Shown one piece after another: positions 1-13,714 of a stretch of DNA of 64,000 nt. Position 1 is the first letter of the stretch. The number at the start of each line of letters is the position of its first letter. The DNA lies in contig CAJJDN010000047.1 of assembly GCA_905182985.1 (NCBI GenBank), positions 393,522-457,521 on the forward strand, read 5' to 3'. The notes below the pieces were generated by a model. It saw only the letters and a program-made list of their open reading frames with translations, did not search any database and was not told where the DNA came from. Position numbers and translations under genes: made by a program. This DNA comes from Paramecium sonneborni (Eukaryota > Ciliophora > Oligohymenophorea > Peniculida > Parameciidae).

Positions 1-819
1 TGTAACATTTTCTTATTTCTATTATAGAGTATTAAATAAACTAAAATTTAAATCACTTCCAAGAACACCATCCAATTATCCATTTATATTTGTCATATTC
101 CTTGTCTATGTAACCATAAATAAAAACCAAGTCCATACAATGTATGGATCACTAAAATAAGTCAAATTATAATTTTTATCTTCTATTTACTTTAAATGAT
201 TAGTATACCATATCCTTCTATGTGGCTTATAATTAGGAAAAGGATCTCCAGGCCAAATGGAAAAGTACATTTGATCTCCAATTGTTGAAAATAATAAATC
301 TAAATCCATATCCATAATTGGTAGGGTTTAAGTTAAAAAAGAAGAATAATTCATTGCTAATTAATCCTTATTTGTAAGAGGATATAATTTATCTCCAAAG
401 AAACCAAAACAAAATGTTTATTCATATTAATATTTGTCCATTTTATCATCATAATTAAGGCAATTTAATGGTTACTATATATATTCCAATTCTATAGATT
501 ATATGAATTGATATAAAAAATCAGACTTTAAAAGATGAGTCTAACTTCTCAATAACACTTCCTAAGAACTTCTCACTTATAAATAACTAATCATATCTGT
601 TTTTTTGTAATATTATGTAACATAGAATTCTAATGAAATATTTGAGTACATATCTATAATGTGTTAAAATGCCAAATAACTTATTAGGGTTAATAATGTT
701 CCTACAAAAAATTAAATTAGCACTTGAATTATCAATACTTATGTTCTAACTGTTAATTTATTAAAACCAAATAAAGAACTTAAGCAGATTTAACTTTTAC
801 GATTTTCTGATTTTTCCAT
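1..819 (-). CDS. dCache-domain membrane sensor (partial, 3' end outside window)
   Basis: The open frame starts at the ATG at 819; an in-frame TGA lies just upstream (near 870). It runs off the left edge, so about 273 N-terminal residues are visible. A hydrophobic membrane segment lies near residues 30-50, followed by an extracytoplasmic region. Near its end are RRIWYTNHL, YFSDPYI and later LDGVLGSDLNFS, the order expected of a dCache sensor domain (R-x-W-Y, then SDPYI, then G-V-x-x-D). Such domains bind small ligands outside the cell and usually precede a second membrane helix and a cytoplasmic output domain, which is not in the window. No intron is needed in the visible part. The family call comes from motif order only; the ligand and output are unknown. 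Confidence 0.6.
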
Positions 820-1459
820 TATTTGTAATTTTATTTGAATAATAAACAAAATAATTATTGAATATCATAATCAATTCTTATTTCTAATTTAAAAATTACT
901 TTATTTAATTTTTTTTGCATTCTACTAAGTTCTAATTTGAAAAGTTAGAAAAATTCAAAAAAGATAAGAAAATAATCATTAATTCATCAACATTAATTAA
1001 GATTTACAATAAAATGTACAAAATTATCAAATAATTAAAGTTAAATACTTTATTTATTTTGAAATTCCATATAATCATCTGATATTGATAAATGATTCCC
1101 ATTCATTCATAAAATTAGATATATGTAAAATAACTATATTTATATCATAATAAAATATCCACCATTATATTGAAATAATCAATGCGTATCAAACAGAATG
1201 CAAAAAAGATTATCACTTAAAATCCTATTGGTATCAATAAATATTCAGGTTATTTCATTTTATTGATACCTAAAAATGTTTAGTTATTAGTTTTACTTGA
1301 AATTTGTTTAAAAATACTGTAATAAAATTAATAATTTGCAAATAGGTTAAGCATATTATTTACTTCTAATGGACTAATAATTAATAAATTTATTATAAAC
1401 TAAAAGATTATTGAATTTTATTACCAAGCATAAATAATTGTAAATTGTAAATAAAAATA
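820..1459. other. AT-rich intergenic stretch
   Basis: I see no supported gene here. It is the upstream region of the sensor gene on the minus strand and contains only short open frames and homopolymer-rich sequence. Confidence 0.4.
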
Positions 1460-1825
1460 ATGAATACAGGAATGCTTCAATAGCAAATATTAAATGAAAT
1501 TATTAGTCAGGGATAAATCTTTTTAGTAAATAAACTATTGAATATCCATAAAAAGCATTAATTATAAGATGCTTAAATAATGCAATTACAAAAGTATGTT
1601 TTAAGTAGAATATAGAATAAATAAATACAACTAGCAACTAAAATATTAAAATTAATAATAGAAAAGAAATATTGTTGGGCTATCTCAATTATATTTCTAA
1701 TGTATGTATTATTACATATTACCATAATTCCATTAGAGGGCCTAGAATCTGTGAATATTTTAAATCAATTTACGCTTATCTTTAATTAATTAATAGTAAT
1801 TTCATTTGATAAATTGACTCTTTGA
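1460..1825 (+). pseudogene. possible relic of a P-type ATPase
   Basis: A 121-codon frame (TAA/TAG read as Gln) has a clear membrane segment and then a stretch ending SFDKLTL before TGA. In P-type ATPases the phosphorylation motif is F/S-D-K-T-G-T-L-T, so this looks like the motif with the central residues missing. Downstream in the same frame open blocks continue to about 2515, interrupted by several TGA codons. This is a weak, motif-level resemblance. It could equally be a chance frame in AT-rich DNA. Confidence 0.2.
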
Positions 1826-2982
1826 AATCATTTTAATTTACATGGTATATGGTCTACAGATATATCATAAAATCATCATTTTTTTGAATTACTTGGGTTT
1901 CAGTTTTGAGATCTATCTGAGCTTCTTAATCCATTGAAATATATGTATAATTAAAATAATTAAATTATGATTATTTAAATTTATTTACTACAGTAATTAT
2001 TAGTTTATAAATATCATTAATTTTTTAAACATTTTTCATCTATCCGACTAATTACGCTTATTTTGTTTATCTTTAACGATGTTTATTTAAATTATTCTTA
2101 TTCATTTAATTAAAATAATTTAAGTACAATCTTTAGCAATTCATAAAAAAGCATATTAATTTAAGAACCTGATAGAAGACAACCTTGTATCTATAATCTA
2201 ATTAAGTAATAATAAATATTAGGGTTCACATGGGTTGATATTAATGATATTATTTATAAATTCCAAAATTTAGGTCTTATGATGATGATTTATGCCTATG
2301 TTTCGATAAAATTAATTATTATTAACACTCAAAATCCCCTGAATATTTGTAATTATAATAAATGTGAACCAAATTATCTAAATTTTTATATATATAGGAA
2401 TCGAATTTTATTGAATATCTATTTCATGAACTTTAATAATCTTGAAGTAAATTTTAGGAATAACTATACAATTTTAAAAAAAGATTATGAGAGTTTTTCA
2501 TAGATAATAAAATGACATATTTGAGAGATTTATTTTTTTAATACTCCAATATATATTAATTCATAAAAATATTGATAATAAATGTTTAATAAAAAAATTA
2601 TTCTTATACGTATTTAGATTTAGATTATTGTTAAAATTTTCAATCTTTTTCAAAAATCTGATCCTTTATATTGTTATTAAAAATATTTATAGTGATTTTT
2701 GCAAAATAATATAAATATAGATTTAGATATATGAAGAGATTGTCTTTTAAGTGCGACTAATTAAAATTAATTAAAAAACTTAGAATTAATTAAAATAATT
2801 TTTTAAAATAATCAACTTAATAGTTTAATTTTATGATTAAACAAGAACATTAATATTAATATTATTATTATAATATTGTAGAATTAAACTTAATTGATTA
2901 ATTGATAGTCAAATTCAATAATCTATTATTAATTGAAATTGTATTGGTGGATAAAAAATATTTTTTTAATTAATTCATTAAA
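1826..2982. other. intergenic, possibly decayed coding sequence
   Basis: No intact gene is supported. Open blocks in the frame of the preceding relic persist here with interrupting TGAs, including a 74-codon block ending at 2503. I cannot assign them to a family. Confidence 0.3.
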
Positions 2983-3523
2983 ATGAATTCAATGAAATTT
3001 TCAAATAAACCAAGTTTATAAACTTTGAAGGCTTCTAAATTTAGTTTGATTGCAATAGAATAAAGATCTCCAAATTCAACGAAATTGATGAAATGTATAT
3101 ATTTTAAAAAATTGTACTTTTAGTAAAACAGTCATGCCTCATTTCTAACTAGAGCCCAAAGTTTAAAACTGAGAGAACTAAAACATTCAATTTCGGTGAA
3201 AGTGATTAGAAAGCTACAACAAAAATGGGGAATTTGAAAGAGAAAATTGGAAAATTAATCATTCTATTATAAAAAACGAAAGGATAAAAAGATATTTCTT
3301 TTTAAGTAAAAGTTGAGGAGATGATTGATTAAATGATGAAATTAAGTCGTGTTGATATTAGAATATTGAAATAGTTAAGATAGATAAAAGATGAGAAAGA
3401 ATAAAAGGAACAATCTCAATTAAAAACAATTTTATTTATAAATAGATAATAAAATTAAATAGAATAATTAGTAAATATAATAATAATAATAATTAGAAAA
3501 AAAGATGTTTGGAATATAATTGA
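2983..3523 (+). CDS. small basic protein, unknown function
   Basis: The ATG at 2983 opens a frame that becomes continuous after removing two short introns: 3095-3123 (29 nt, GTATAT...TTTTAG) and 3471-3496 (26 nt, GTAAAT...AATTAG). The spliced length is 162 codons including TGA at 3521-3523. The protein is rich in Lys, Gln, Ser and Ile and has no membrane segment. Its C-terminal half (about residues 75-160) is charged and probably helical. I recognise no domain. The two introns, both GT-AG and both restoring frame, are the main evidence that the gene is real. Confidence 0.6.
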
Positions 3524-3575
3524 TTAAAAAGAAAGATTGTTTATATTTTGAATCTATATAGATATGTTAATAATA

Positions 3576-6500
3576 TCAATAATTTTATCTTTTTGGTCCA
3601 GCTTTACTATAACCAGTTGTTGGTCTGATACGTTCTCTTTCTACATTTTCGACATATTTATATGGATGTAAATGAAGTTTTTCAAATTTAGATTTGGTAT
3701 GTTTTGAATGATTTTCAGAAATATATTTATTTTGAACAAAACTTAATTAATCAATAGATCCATAGAGACTAATTAAGTAACAGATGGTATCATAGATTAA
3801 TAGAGTCTTAAATTAGAATTCTTAATTAAATTATGACCTAAAATAATGATAAATAAAATATTACCAATCTTCAGTTTCTTTTCTAAAGAGTAGAGTTCTT
3901 CCATTAGCATCTCTAAAATCTTTAGGACCAACTCCATAAATATAGGCTTCAAAAGATTCACTAAATTCTTCAACAATGATAATGGAAGGAAAATAAGTAG
4001 ATAGTACTTTTTTAAGCCATTCAACATTTTGATTTATATCTTCTCTTTATAGATAATATAAATTAATAACAAATTAACCTATATTCCATTATTCAGGCAA
4101 TAATATTGGTTCATATATATTAATTTATTTATCTTCTTCTTCATAATTTTATTTTTTTTCAATGTTAGTTTCTAATCTTTAATCACATAAAGCTTTGATT
4201 GCAAATAGTTTCATATATATTTTGGATCCTTTTTATTCACAACTTATTTAAATGGATTGAATTTCCTTACCTTCCATAATAACTTTATGAATAATAGGTT
4301 CTGTTTTTCTAAGATGTTCTTCTAAATAAAAATAGATTGGATATCCATCAATAATAAGTTTACTAACATAATCATTTTTAACTTCAATAATTAATGTTTC
4401 TTTAATTTCTAAATCAACGTATTCAGTAACTTTATCAATAGTAACTTCTTCATCATCATCATTTTTTTATTCAATAGTCTATTATTCTACTTATTCAGGT
4501 AAATCAATTTCTAATGGCATTTCATCAAAACTGGGCTCTTCTTCTGAATCTATATCAATTAAAGGATATGTTTCTAAATCTTTGATCCCTTAATCAATAG
4601 TAAGTGTATTATCAATAATTATAGTACTAGCTTCAACATTTACTTCTTTTAATGGTAAATCACGCTCAACTATTGATGGGATGATCTACATATGAATTTA
4701 TAATGGGAATCTTAACTATAATAATAGTGCATAAGAATCTAATATCTAATTTAAGAAGTAAAATACATTATAAACAAATAAATGGACTAGCAACATTATG
4801 AGCAAATTAAATCTTATCATTCACTTTTTATTCATCCTATATAATTATTGATGATTAACTCTTAAGATATTAAGTATGTTCTCTTTAATCTTCTTCTCTT
4901 ATTAAAGGTTATACTTTAAAACTAAGTGATAAATCTTATTTATCTAAAGCCTCTAATGGTTCTTCATACATTTCATTATCACTTTCATCTGTTAAATCAA
5001 CTATCTCTGGTTATTTGTATTTATGTCTTTAATAGTTACAATTATCTGCACTTGGAACATTCACGAACTTTTCTTTGAATTGCTATTCAGGCTTTATCTT
5101 GCATTTATCAACTAATCTTAATAATAATTTTGCATAACTACTCTTCATAATTATCACGGGTGATTTTTGCATTCGTGGACATTTTATTGTAATAAAATCT
5201 ATAAAGAAGTGCAAATGTTGATTGAATTTGAGTTTCTATCAAATATTATGGATATGATTATATGCTCTTCACATAAAGTGGATCATAAACATCTAAATCA
5301 GGTTCGGATCCTGATGAATCTGCTTATTCTAAATCTAAAGGACGATACTCTTTCTTTCTTATATGAAAACCACCTTATTAATCATCAAAAGCATAATCTT
5401 TTGTTATGCTTTCTTTCTATTCTGTGAATAAGCTTTTTATACAGATATCATCAATATCCATTATATGTTAATCAGTTATCTAATCATTTTTATATGTGTT
5501 AATTTAATTAAATTTATTACATAAACTATATACCTAATCAATAAAACCTTTTTTATTACATTCAAATAATACACTTTAGATATCAAATCAGTATCCTTTG
5601 TGTATGTTTCATAATATATATTCTTTGGATGATACAAATTCAATTTATTTAATGCTTTCTCTTAATTCATTGCTTGAGATTTATGCTTATATACAACCTA
5701 CATAAATATTGGCAATCTTGATCTTTGTTATCCAAATATCTTCAGTTCCTTCTTCGTTTAATTATCAACATATTAAGGATACTTAATAAGATCTATGTAC
5801 CCAAATCTAATACACCCAAAAATATAGTTTTTAGCATTCCAATCTCTTTCCAATTTCTTTTTCAAATCTGTAAATGAATCATAATAAGCCACCATATTTT
5901 AATCATTAATATAACCCAATCTTTTTTATTTAAATTAGACCTTTCTTGCTGTATTTCTAGATAATAATCTCTAAACAACTAATTTAATATTAAAATACAA
6001 ATACTTCTGGCTGATGGTGACAATCTTTCCTCATCATCACTTGCTGTAGTTGTACTTAATTCTTATTAAGATAATATATTTTTATGGACTTGATACGCTT
6101 ACTTTAATATAGAAAACATTTATTAGTAATTTACAATCATTCCAAAAGTATTATCTTAATAAAGACAATCACTATATTATGATAATTACATTAAATGCTA
6201 CATTGGGACAGGAATATTTAATTTCTAAACAGCAAAAAACATTCTATCTATTTCAATAAAATAAGAGTGTTCATTTAATTGTTATTATTATTTCAACTTA
6301 CGATGAATTGTAAAAAATCCATCTGTCTCAAAATTCATTGGTGTAAGCATTAATAATAGCTAAGATAATTTTTATGAATTGACATGTATATGTTTACATG
6401 AATTCATAAATTCAGCATCATTTTGCATTATTCGAATCAATTAATTTATTATCCTGTTTAACTATTATTTAGTTTAAATTCTGTTATTTATTGTATTTGA

Positions 6501-6734
6501 TAATGGTTACAAGATTGTCCTTTATTTTTATCTGCTCTTTGAATAGCTAGTCTAAATTGTTCTCTATAAATTAGAAAAATCAAAGTTTCTTGTTCTCTTT
6601 TGTATCTTCTCTGTATCTACACTTTAGTAAATACTCTATTATTATTCTAATTTAGATTGCTTATTAGCGATCTTTGGAAATATAGTACTTCTCATTGTTG
6701 ATTTAGTACCATCAGGTGTAAGTTACCTGTTCAT
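3576..6734 (-). CDS. large (~1,000 aa) protein of unknown function
   Basis: Coding sequence runs from the ATG at 6734 to TGA at 3576-3578. Clear introns are 5979-5998 (20 nt), 5534-5559 (26 nt) and 3838-3864 (27 nt). Two further joins are less certain: about 25 nt near 5115-5140 and about 31 nt near 4688-4722 (5' GTTAAG). With these the length is about 1,000 codons. The N-terminal third is Gln-rich. Acidic blocks follow, for example DDEER near residue 215, SEEEPSFDE and NDDDEEV. The C-terminal third is more globular (SIIIVEEFSESFEAYIYGVG) and ends in a basic tail. I recognise no catalytic domain or membrane segment. If the uncertain joins are wrong, it could be two same-strand genes meeting near 5,110-5,150. 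Confidence 0.55.
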
Positions 6735-6927
6735 TTTTTGTAATTGCAATATTTATAATTAATAATTTAGACAATGCAATTAGAGTATAAACAAATAAAA
6801 CTAAGTTAATAAATATTTAATCGATATTTAGTAATAGAAGCAATATCAATAATCTTCTTTTCTGTTAAATAATGAGATTCTTTGCATTTAATCAATATCG
6901 AATTGATTAATTTTAATTTCTTTTGTC

Positions 6928-8498
<1,571 letters not shown>

Positions 8499-8696
8499 TC
8501 GAATAAAACATTAGAGTAATCATACTATGATTTCATATAAAATAAATTAATTAATCATGCATACACATGCGATACATTTCATTAATAATCACTTTTATAC
8601 CTTTACCTTATCAAGTAGCTTCTTTTTTCAATTATTTATATTTACGAGTACATTTAATATCTTTTAATTATTATTCGTCATTTCATATTAATATAA

Positions 8697-8895
8697 TCAT
8701 ATTACTTATTTCTATTATCTAATTTTTTTAGATATTATGCGGCTAAATATGACATACCATTCTAAATATTCATTCAATTAAACCAAGATGAATTCTGTCT
8801 TTTAGAATTATATTTTTATTTTTAAATTTCAAGGATGTAAAATCAATTGTTGTGTACATATATAGTCTTCTGTTTCTTTTATTCAAAACTCTCAT
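8697..8895 (-). CDS. small protein, unknown (58 aa)
   Basis: A short frame from the ATG at 8895 becomes 59 codons after removing a 22-nt GT...TAG intron near 8745-8766; TGA is at 8697-8699. The product is basic (MRVLNKRNRRLY start) with no recognised domain. It sits between the divergent kinase and protease genes. Support is limited to frame and one plausible intron. Confidence 0.3.
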
Positions 8896-9171
8896 TAACC
8901 ACTAGATGTAAGAAAGAATAATAATTTTTTTTGTTAAAAAATGATAATTATTGTTATCATTATGATATTTAAGAAAAAAAAAATAATTTTAAGGTTCAAT
9001 AATGAGATAGAGAACTTAATGTGAGAGTTTAAATGCATCTATTGAGTTTTATTAGTTTAGAGAATGCTGATTTAATTGTATATTCATGATTACATATATT
9101 ATAAATTTTGATGACTTCATGTACAGTCCTTTATAAATAAAAAGTATGAGAAGATATTATCAATAAATAAA

Positions 9172-10092
9172 ATGAATAAGACATTGATTGCAGTCATTAC
9201 CACTGTTCTACTTGCAGCAACTAGCTATATGAGTTAAGAAGATCCCTTAAGAACTATGTATTAAGAATGGAAACAACAATACCAAACTAGATATGCAAAC
9301 TAATTTGAGGATGAGTATAGATTTGAAATCTTCAAATAAAATTACAATTACTATCAAGAAGTAAATAGCAGACAATCCAGTTATACCCTTGGATTAAATC
9401 AATTCGCAACTCTTACAGACGAAGAATTCGAATCAATATACCTTGGTGGACTTGATGACTCTCATGTAGAGGTTGATGAAACAATAACTTCATTTAATTA
9501 TCCAGAGAAGGCTGATTGGTCTGATAAATTGAATCCAATAAAAAATTAAGGATCATGTGGATCATGTTGGTCATTCTCTGCAGTAGGTGCTTTTGAAGCT
9601 TATTTCATTATTAATCATGGTTAAAAAAAAGTATACGCTGAGTAACAATTAGTTGACTGTGATAAATATTCATATGGATGTGATGGTGGTTTTGCAGGAA
9701 ATGCTATTGATTATTTAAATAAAAATGGTGCTGTTTTGGAGACTGATTATCCATATGCTGCAGTAGATCAAAATTGTAAAATACCATCAGGATTAGTTAA
9801 AGCAGGTGGAAGAAAAACTTGGACTACAGCCACATAAGCTTATGAAGCAATAGCTCGATATCCAATTTCTGTTAGTGTTCATGCTTCGAATTGGAAAGGA
9901 TATACTAAAGGTGTTTTCTCTGATTGTATTAATACTTCAACAAATCATGCAGTTGTTGCAGTTGGATATGATGTTGAAGGTAACTGGTTGATTAGAAACT
10001 CTTGGGGAGTTGGATGGGGACTTTAAGGACACATTTGGCTCAAAAGTGGAAACACTTGTGGAGTACTTAGAAGATTAGATTAAGTTGTTTGA
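9172..10092 (+). CDS. cathepsin L-type cysteine protease (papain family C1)
   Basis: An intronless frame of 306 residues encodes a secreted or lysosomal prepro-protease. A signal peptide covers residues 1-20 (MNKTLIAVITTVLLAATS). Next comes an I29-type inhibitory propeptide (about 25-90, including TLGLNQFATLTDEEF), then the mature enzyme from about residue 110. Catalytic residues are visible: oxyanion Gln in NQGSCGSCWSF with Cys132 as nucleophile, His259 in NHAVVAVGYD and Asn276 in RNSWGVGWG. The CDGGF segment is also typical. Length is normal for ciliate cathepsin L-like enzymes, which act in food vacuoles and lysosomes or are secreted. Start choice: first ATG, directly followed by the signal peptide. 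I see no lesion. Confidence 0.93.
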
Positions 10093-10152
10093 AAAGAATT
10101 TTATTTAAACAATTACATAATAACAATATAATTCTAAAGTTTTCATAGTATT

Positions 10153-10756
10153 TCATGTATATTGAGATAAAGAATTTAATAGTTTCATTATTTTCATATC
10201 CCACTATCGTTACTTTTCAGTGTTTAACATATTCAGAGTCTCAGTATTATATTTGTTTCCCATTTCTAAATATTCTTATAATGTTCTATTAAAAATCTCA
10301 GAAATTTCATGCTTGTAGTTTTAACTAAAATTGAATTCTTATACTCTCTTCTTAAACGATAAGGCACAAATCATTCCTATATAAAAATGACCTATTTATA
10401 TTAAATAATTATCAACCTTATTGATGATGCAAAACTTCATCAATTTTATCTTTTTACCAAGACGAAGGATCTATCTTACACCAAACATCAACCATCACTT
10501 AAATCTTATCATCATCTTGACGCACTTAATAATTATAACCAATCTTCCATCTAATTTAAGCTTAGGCTGATTCATTTTTTGGAGGGGTTCCTTAAAAATC
10601 ATCCCATGTTAATTTTCGTAAGTCCAAATTATTCTAATTTATCGAAGAAGAACTGTCGCTGTATGAATGTTATGATCTACTCAATTGATTAAAGTCCTCA
10701 CTTTAATTTATTGGTTAATTATTTAACATATATTTAATAATATTCTCTCTTTTCAT
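10153..10756 (-). CDS. DUF922-like (predicted Zn-protease fold) protein, Glu of HExxH replaced
   Basis: The frame from the ATG at 10756, with one 25-nt intron (GTTGAT...AAATAG, near 10388-10412), gives 192 residues. A Ser/Gln-rich N-terminus of about 40 residues precedes LTWDDFQGTPPKN, then an Arg/Trp-containing beta-rich segment, then VLHHQQGHFYIGM. The order L-T-W-x-D-F, then H-E-Q-G-H-F-D-I-like, is what I know from the DUF922/COG5661 family of predicted secreted zinc proteases. Here the position of the catalytic Glu reads Gln (CAA), so it may be inactive. It lacks an obvious signal peptide. The family call is from memory of the motif and is moderate. It converges on the cathepsin gene, with 60 bp between stops. 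Confidence 0.5.
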
Positions 10757-10980
10757 TATTCACCATCTCTTATCATTTTGTATTATTTTTATATTCAATT
10801 TCATTTTATACTATTACTATTATCTTCTATCATCTTTCTATGCTGATTATTCTATCATTTTCCTTCTCAAAAAATATCATCATTTGTAGAAATCTTTTAT
10901 CTTACATTTTTTAATATATATATTATACTGTATTGTTTAAAAATGTAAGAAATATTCTCACTATTACTTTTATTCATAAG

Positions 10981-12622
10981 TCAATGCAATCGCTCGTAAT
11001 TACTCAAAAGCGTTATTTAAATTTTACTAATTTATATATATATATTTTATACCATTGTAAGGGGGAATAGGTTTGTGGATGAAGTACAATTATTTGGATA
11101 AATCAAGAACTATGCCAATAAAGGGACCTATGACATAGGCTTTTATTATCTTTACTACTACTATGTTACTGCTTAATTTCCTTAAGGTCCATGTCCATAA
11201 AATTTCATTTATTCTTATTGCTAATTATATTCCTGCAAAGGCAAAGCATTGTTTTGAGATTATGTTTATCCTTATGACTATGACTGATGAATTTATTATT
11301 ACGGTATTTGGGGTTAATTTACTTGAGATTACAAAATTGCTGCATTTTAAACACTTGGCTATTATTAAACTTATTAAATTATTTAATGAGGAACTTGTTA
11401 CTATTATTAATGAGTCTCTTATTATTTTTATAATACCACTTGTTATTATTAACCCTTTATAGTTTAATCAGCCTAAATTTATGTTGGCTATTTACTAGTT
11501 TGATTAGGTATTACTTATTGATTATTTTATTATATTTTCTATTATTATTACTATAGTTATTAAGTTTAATGCTAAGAATTTTATTTGGATTATTATTATT
11601 ATTATTGTTATTATTGTTATTATTATTATTGTTATTATTATTATTGTTATTATTATTGTTATTAATGTTATTATTATTATTATTATTGTTATGACTATTA
11701 TTATTACTATTATTATTGTTATTATTGTTATGAATTTAATTATTATTGATTTAAATTTTATGATTAACTTTCCTTTTTATTTGAAGAATCTTAAATTTAC
11801 TAAGTTACAGATTCATTTTATTATTATCTTGCAAGCTAAGCTTAGTTTTCTTATTATTATTATGGTATTTATTATTCCTTATGAGAATCTTTTAGAACAT
11901 ATTGTGGTTATTATACAAATTCGTCATTTCTATTTCTATATTATCTTTTCTAATTATAGTTCCTGTTATTGTTATTATAATATTAATTTTAATTTGTTCT
12001 CCTTTAATTCCATGATTCGTTTTAAGTATTTTTTTAATATCTTTATTAGCCTCTATCATTTCTATAAATTTATTGATTATCTTAATGATCATAATCCTCA
12101 TCTTTATTTCTTACATCTTCTCTATTCCTTTTGTTATTATAATTCTATTAAGAACTAAAAATAAAGAGATTCTATACTTGAATGATTTTTGATATTATCC
12201 TTGGTTTTCATAATTTCTTGTGTTTCGATATTCTTGCTATCTATTGTATTGATCACTTTATTTTCTATTGTTTTTATGATCTTCATCTCTGTTTGAGTAT
12301 TTTCTGTACTTATTTTAAGATCTTGATTTCTCATTATCATTTGTAATCCAACCTTCATCAGTATCATCTTTATCATCCTCTTTTTATTATTACAAGTCTT
12401 TAATATCTCTTTCAACTAAATCAAACTTAAAGTAATGTCTTTTCGCTATATTAAAAACTTCACATTCCTAAAATTTGAATTTCACTTCATTACTTAAAAA
12501 CCGTACTATTAAGAAAGTTTACTTATTTCATCTCTCTATTTCTATTCTAAAGCATCTTTTTTCTATTTCCATTCAACTTCGGCAGGTCTTTTATCTTTTG
12601 TCTAACTTTCGTAGTCACTCAT
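10981..12622 (-). CDS. Gln/Asn-rich low-complexity protein with polyQ tract
   Basis: Starting at the ATG at 12622 (MSDYESQ), removing a 26-nt intron near 12469-12494 and a 23-nt intron near 12154-12176 gives 531 codons to TGA 10981-10983. Residues 1-90 look globular (EVEWKQKKDALEQKQRDEI, then NIAKRHYFKFDL) and are followed by acidic and Arg/Asn-rich repeats (RN, QYY). A long polyQ region is made almost entirely of TAA/CAA codons, and a Pro/Gln-rich tail ends the protein. Such proteins are often RNA-granule or transcription-associated, but no domain is recognised. In the last ~50 codons another frame is equally open, so the exact C-terminus is uncertain. Confidence 0.6.
11583..11753 (-). repeat. 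trinucleotide (TAA/CAA)n polyglutamine-coding tract
   Basis: On the minus strand this is a nearly uninterrupted run of TAA, CAA and occasional TAG triplets, all Gln in this genetic code. On the plus strand it reads as (TTA/TTG)n. It lies inside the Q/N-rich gene. Confidence 0.8.
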
Positions 12623-13467
12623 TAAAAATATTTATAAAAATTTGTATCAAAAATTAGATTCAAGGGCAATTAAATCAAATATTCCTTCATAAAATCAAAA
12701 ATTTATATTCTCAAAAATTATTTTCTTAAAACTAATTTTTAAAATCTGCTCTTAATTCACTCATTTAAGGCAAAATTTATATAGGTATTTAAATATATAA
12801 AAATCCATTTCTAGCGGTAAAATTAAAATATAATTATGATTTTGCTCTCTAATTTTATCTAAAGAAAATGATATAAGATAACTTCATTTGGAACTTTAAA
12901 ATAATAATAATTAAGTTTTTTAGAAGGGAAAACAAGTGATTTAGCATTATTATTATTTAATAAACTTATTTAAAAAATCTTAATTAAATTCGAGATTATG
13001 TTTTTTATATATTTTTTTTTAATAAAAATCTTAGATTTATATTTAATTGATGTTTTCCTTTGTACTCTATACAATTTAACATAAAATATTCCATTTAATT
13101 TCTTTTAGCAGTCCAAAATCTTTATCATTATTATTGTTGCCTTAAAATTACTTGTAAATAATAGTAAAAAAATATTGAAAATTCTAAGCTCTGAAAAAAA
13201 TTGATTATAAAATAGCAGACTGCTTAATTTATTTTGTTATTTATAATATATAAAGAAGTATTGACTTTAATAAGCCAGGGATGTCTTAAATTCAATACTT
13301 TTTTTTTTAAATTTGATTTCCATATTTTTTTTTCTCTATAACCGATACTCTCTTTTAGTAAATTTAGGTCTTGTCCATTATTAAATATTAGAGTAATTAT
13401 TTTTGCATACATTTGATGATCAATTTAAAGTTTGAAGAAATAAATTAAAAAAATAGAAAATAGAAAC
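12623..13467. other. AT-rich intergenic stretch
   Basis: No supported gene. A 62-codon minus-strand frame at 13224-13412 exists, but it has no intron, family or compositional support. Confidence 0.4.
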
Positions 13468-13635
13468 ATGGGTAATTATTATAGAAAAACGTCCCAGAAA
13501 AGTAATTATTTCAATATGAGATAGAGCTTAGAACAAAATTAATTCTTGTTGAACTAGCTATATAAAGAGTTATTGTACTATTACAAAAATAAAAGTTAAT
13601 ATTAAGTTAAGAAATGGATAAAATCTCAAAGTTGA
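13468..13635 (+). CDS. small protein, unknown (55 aa)
   Basis: A short frame from ATG 13468 to TGA 13633-13635 encodes a Tyr/Gln/Lys-rich peptide beginning MGNYYRKTSQ. The N-terminal Gly-Asn would suit myristoylation. There are no introns. It ends 80 bp before the FHA gene on the same strand and might instead be part of its leader. Low confidence. Confidence 0.25.
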
Positions 13636-13714
13636 TATTTAGTGAAATAAAGAAATATTTCCATTAATATTAATTTAAAATAATTTTTTTCGAGTATATT
13701 CTTATACCACGTAG

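Noticed and set aside
8939..8962. Palindrome AATGATAATTATTGTTATCATT as a regulatory hairpin
   Set aside because: Such short AT palindromes are expected by chance at this composition, and I know of no function for them in ciliates.
11691..12158. Long plus-strand frame rich in Ile/Phe/Tyr opposite the polyQ gene
   Set aside because: It is the antisense shadow of the (TAA/CAA)n-rich minus-strand gene, with no intron or domain support.
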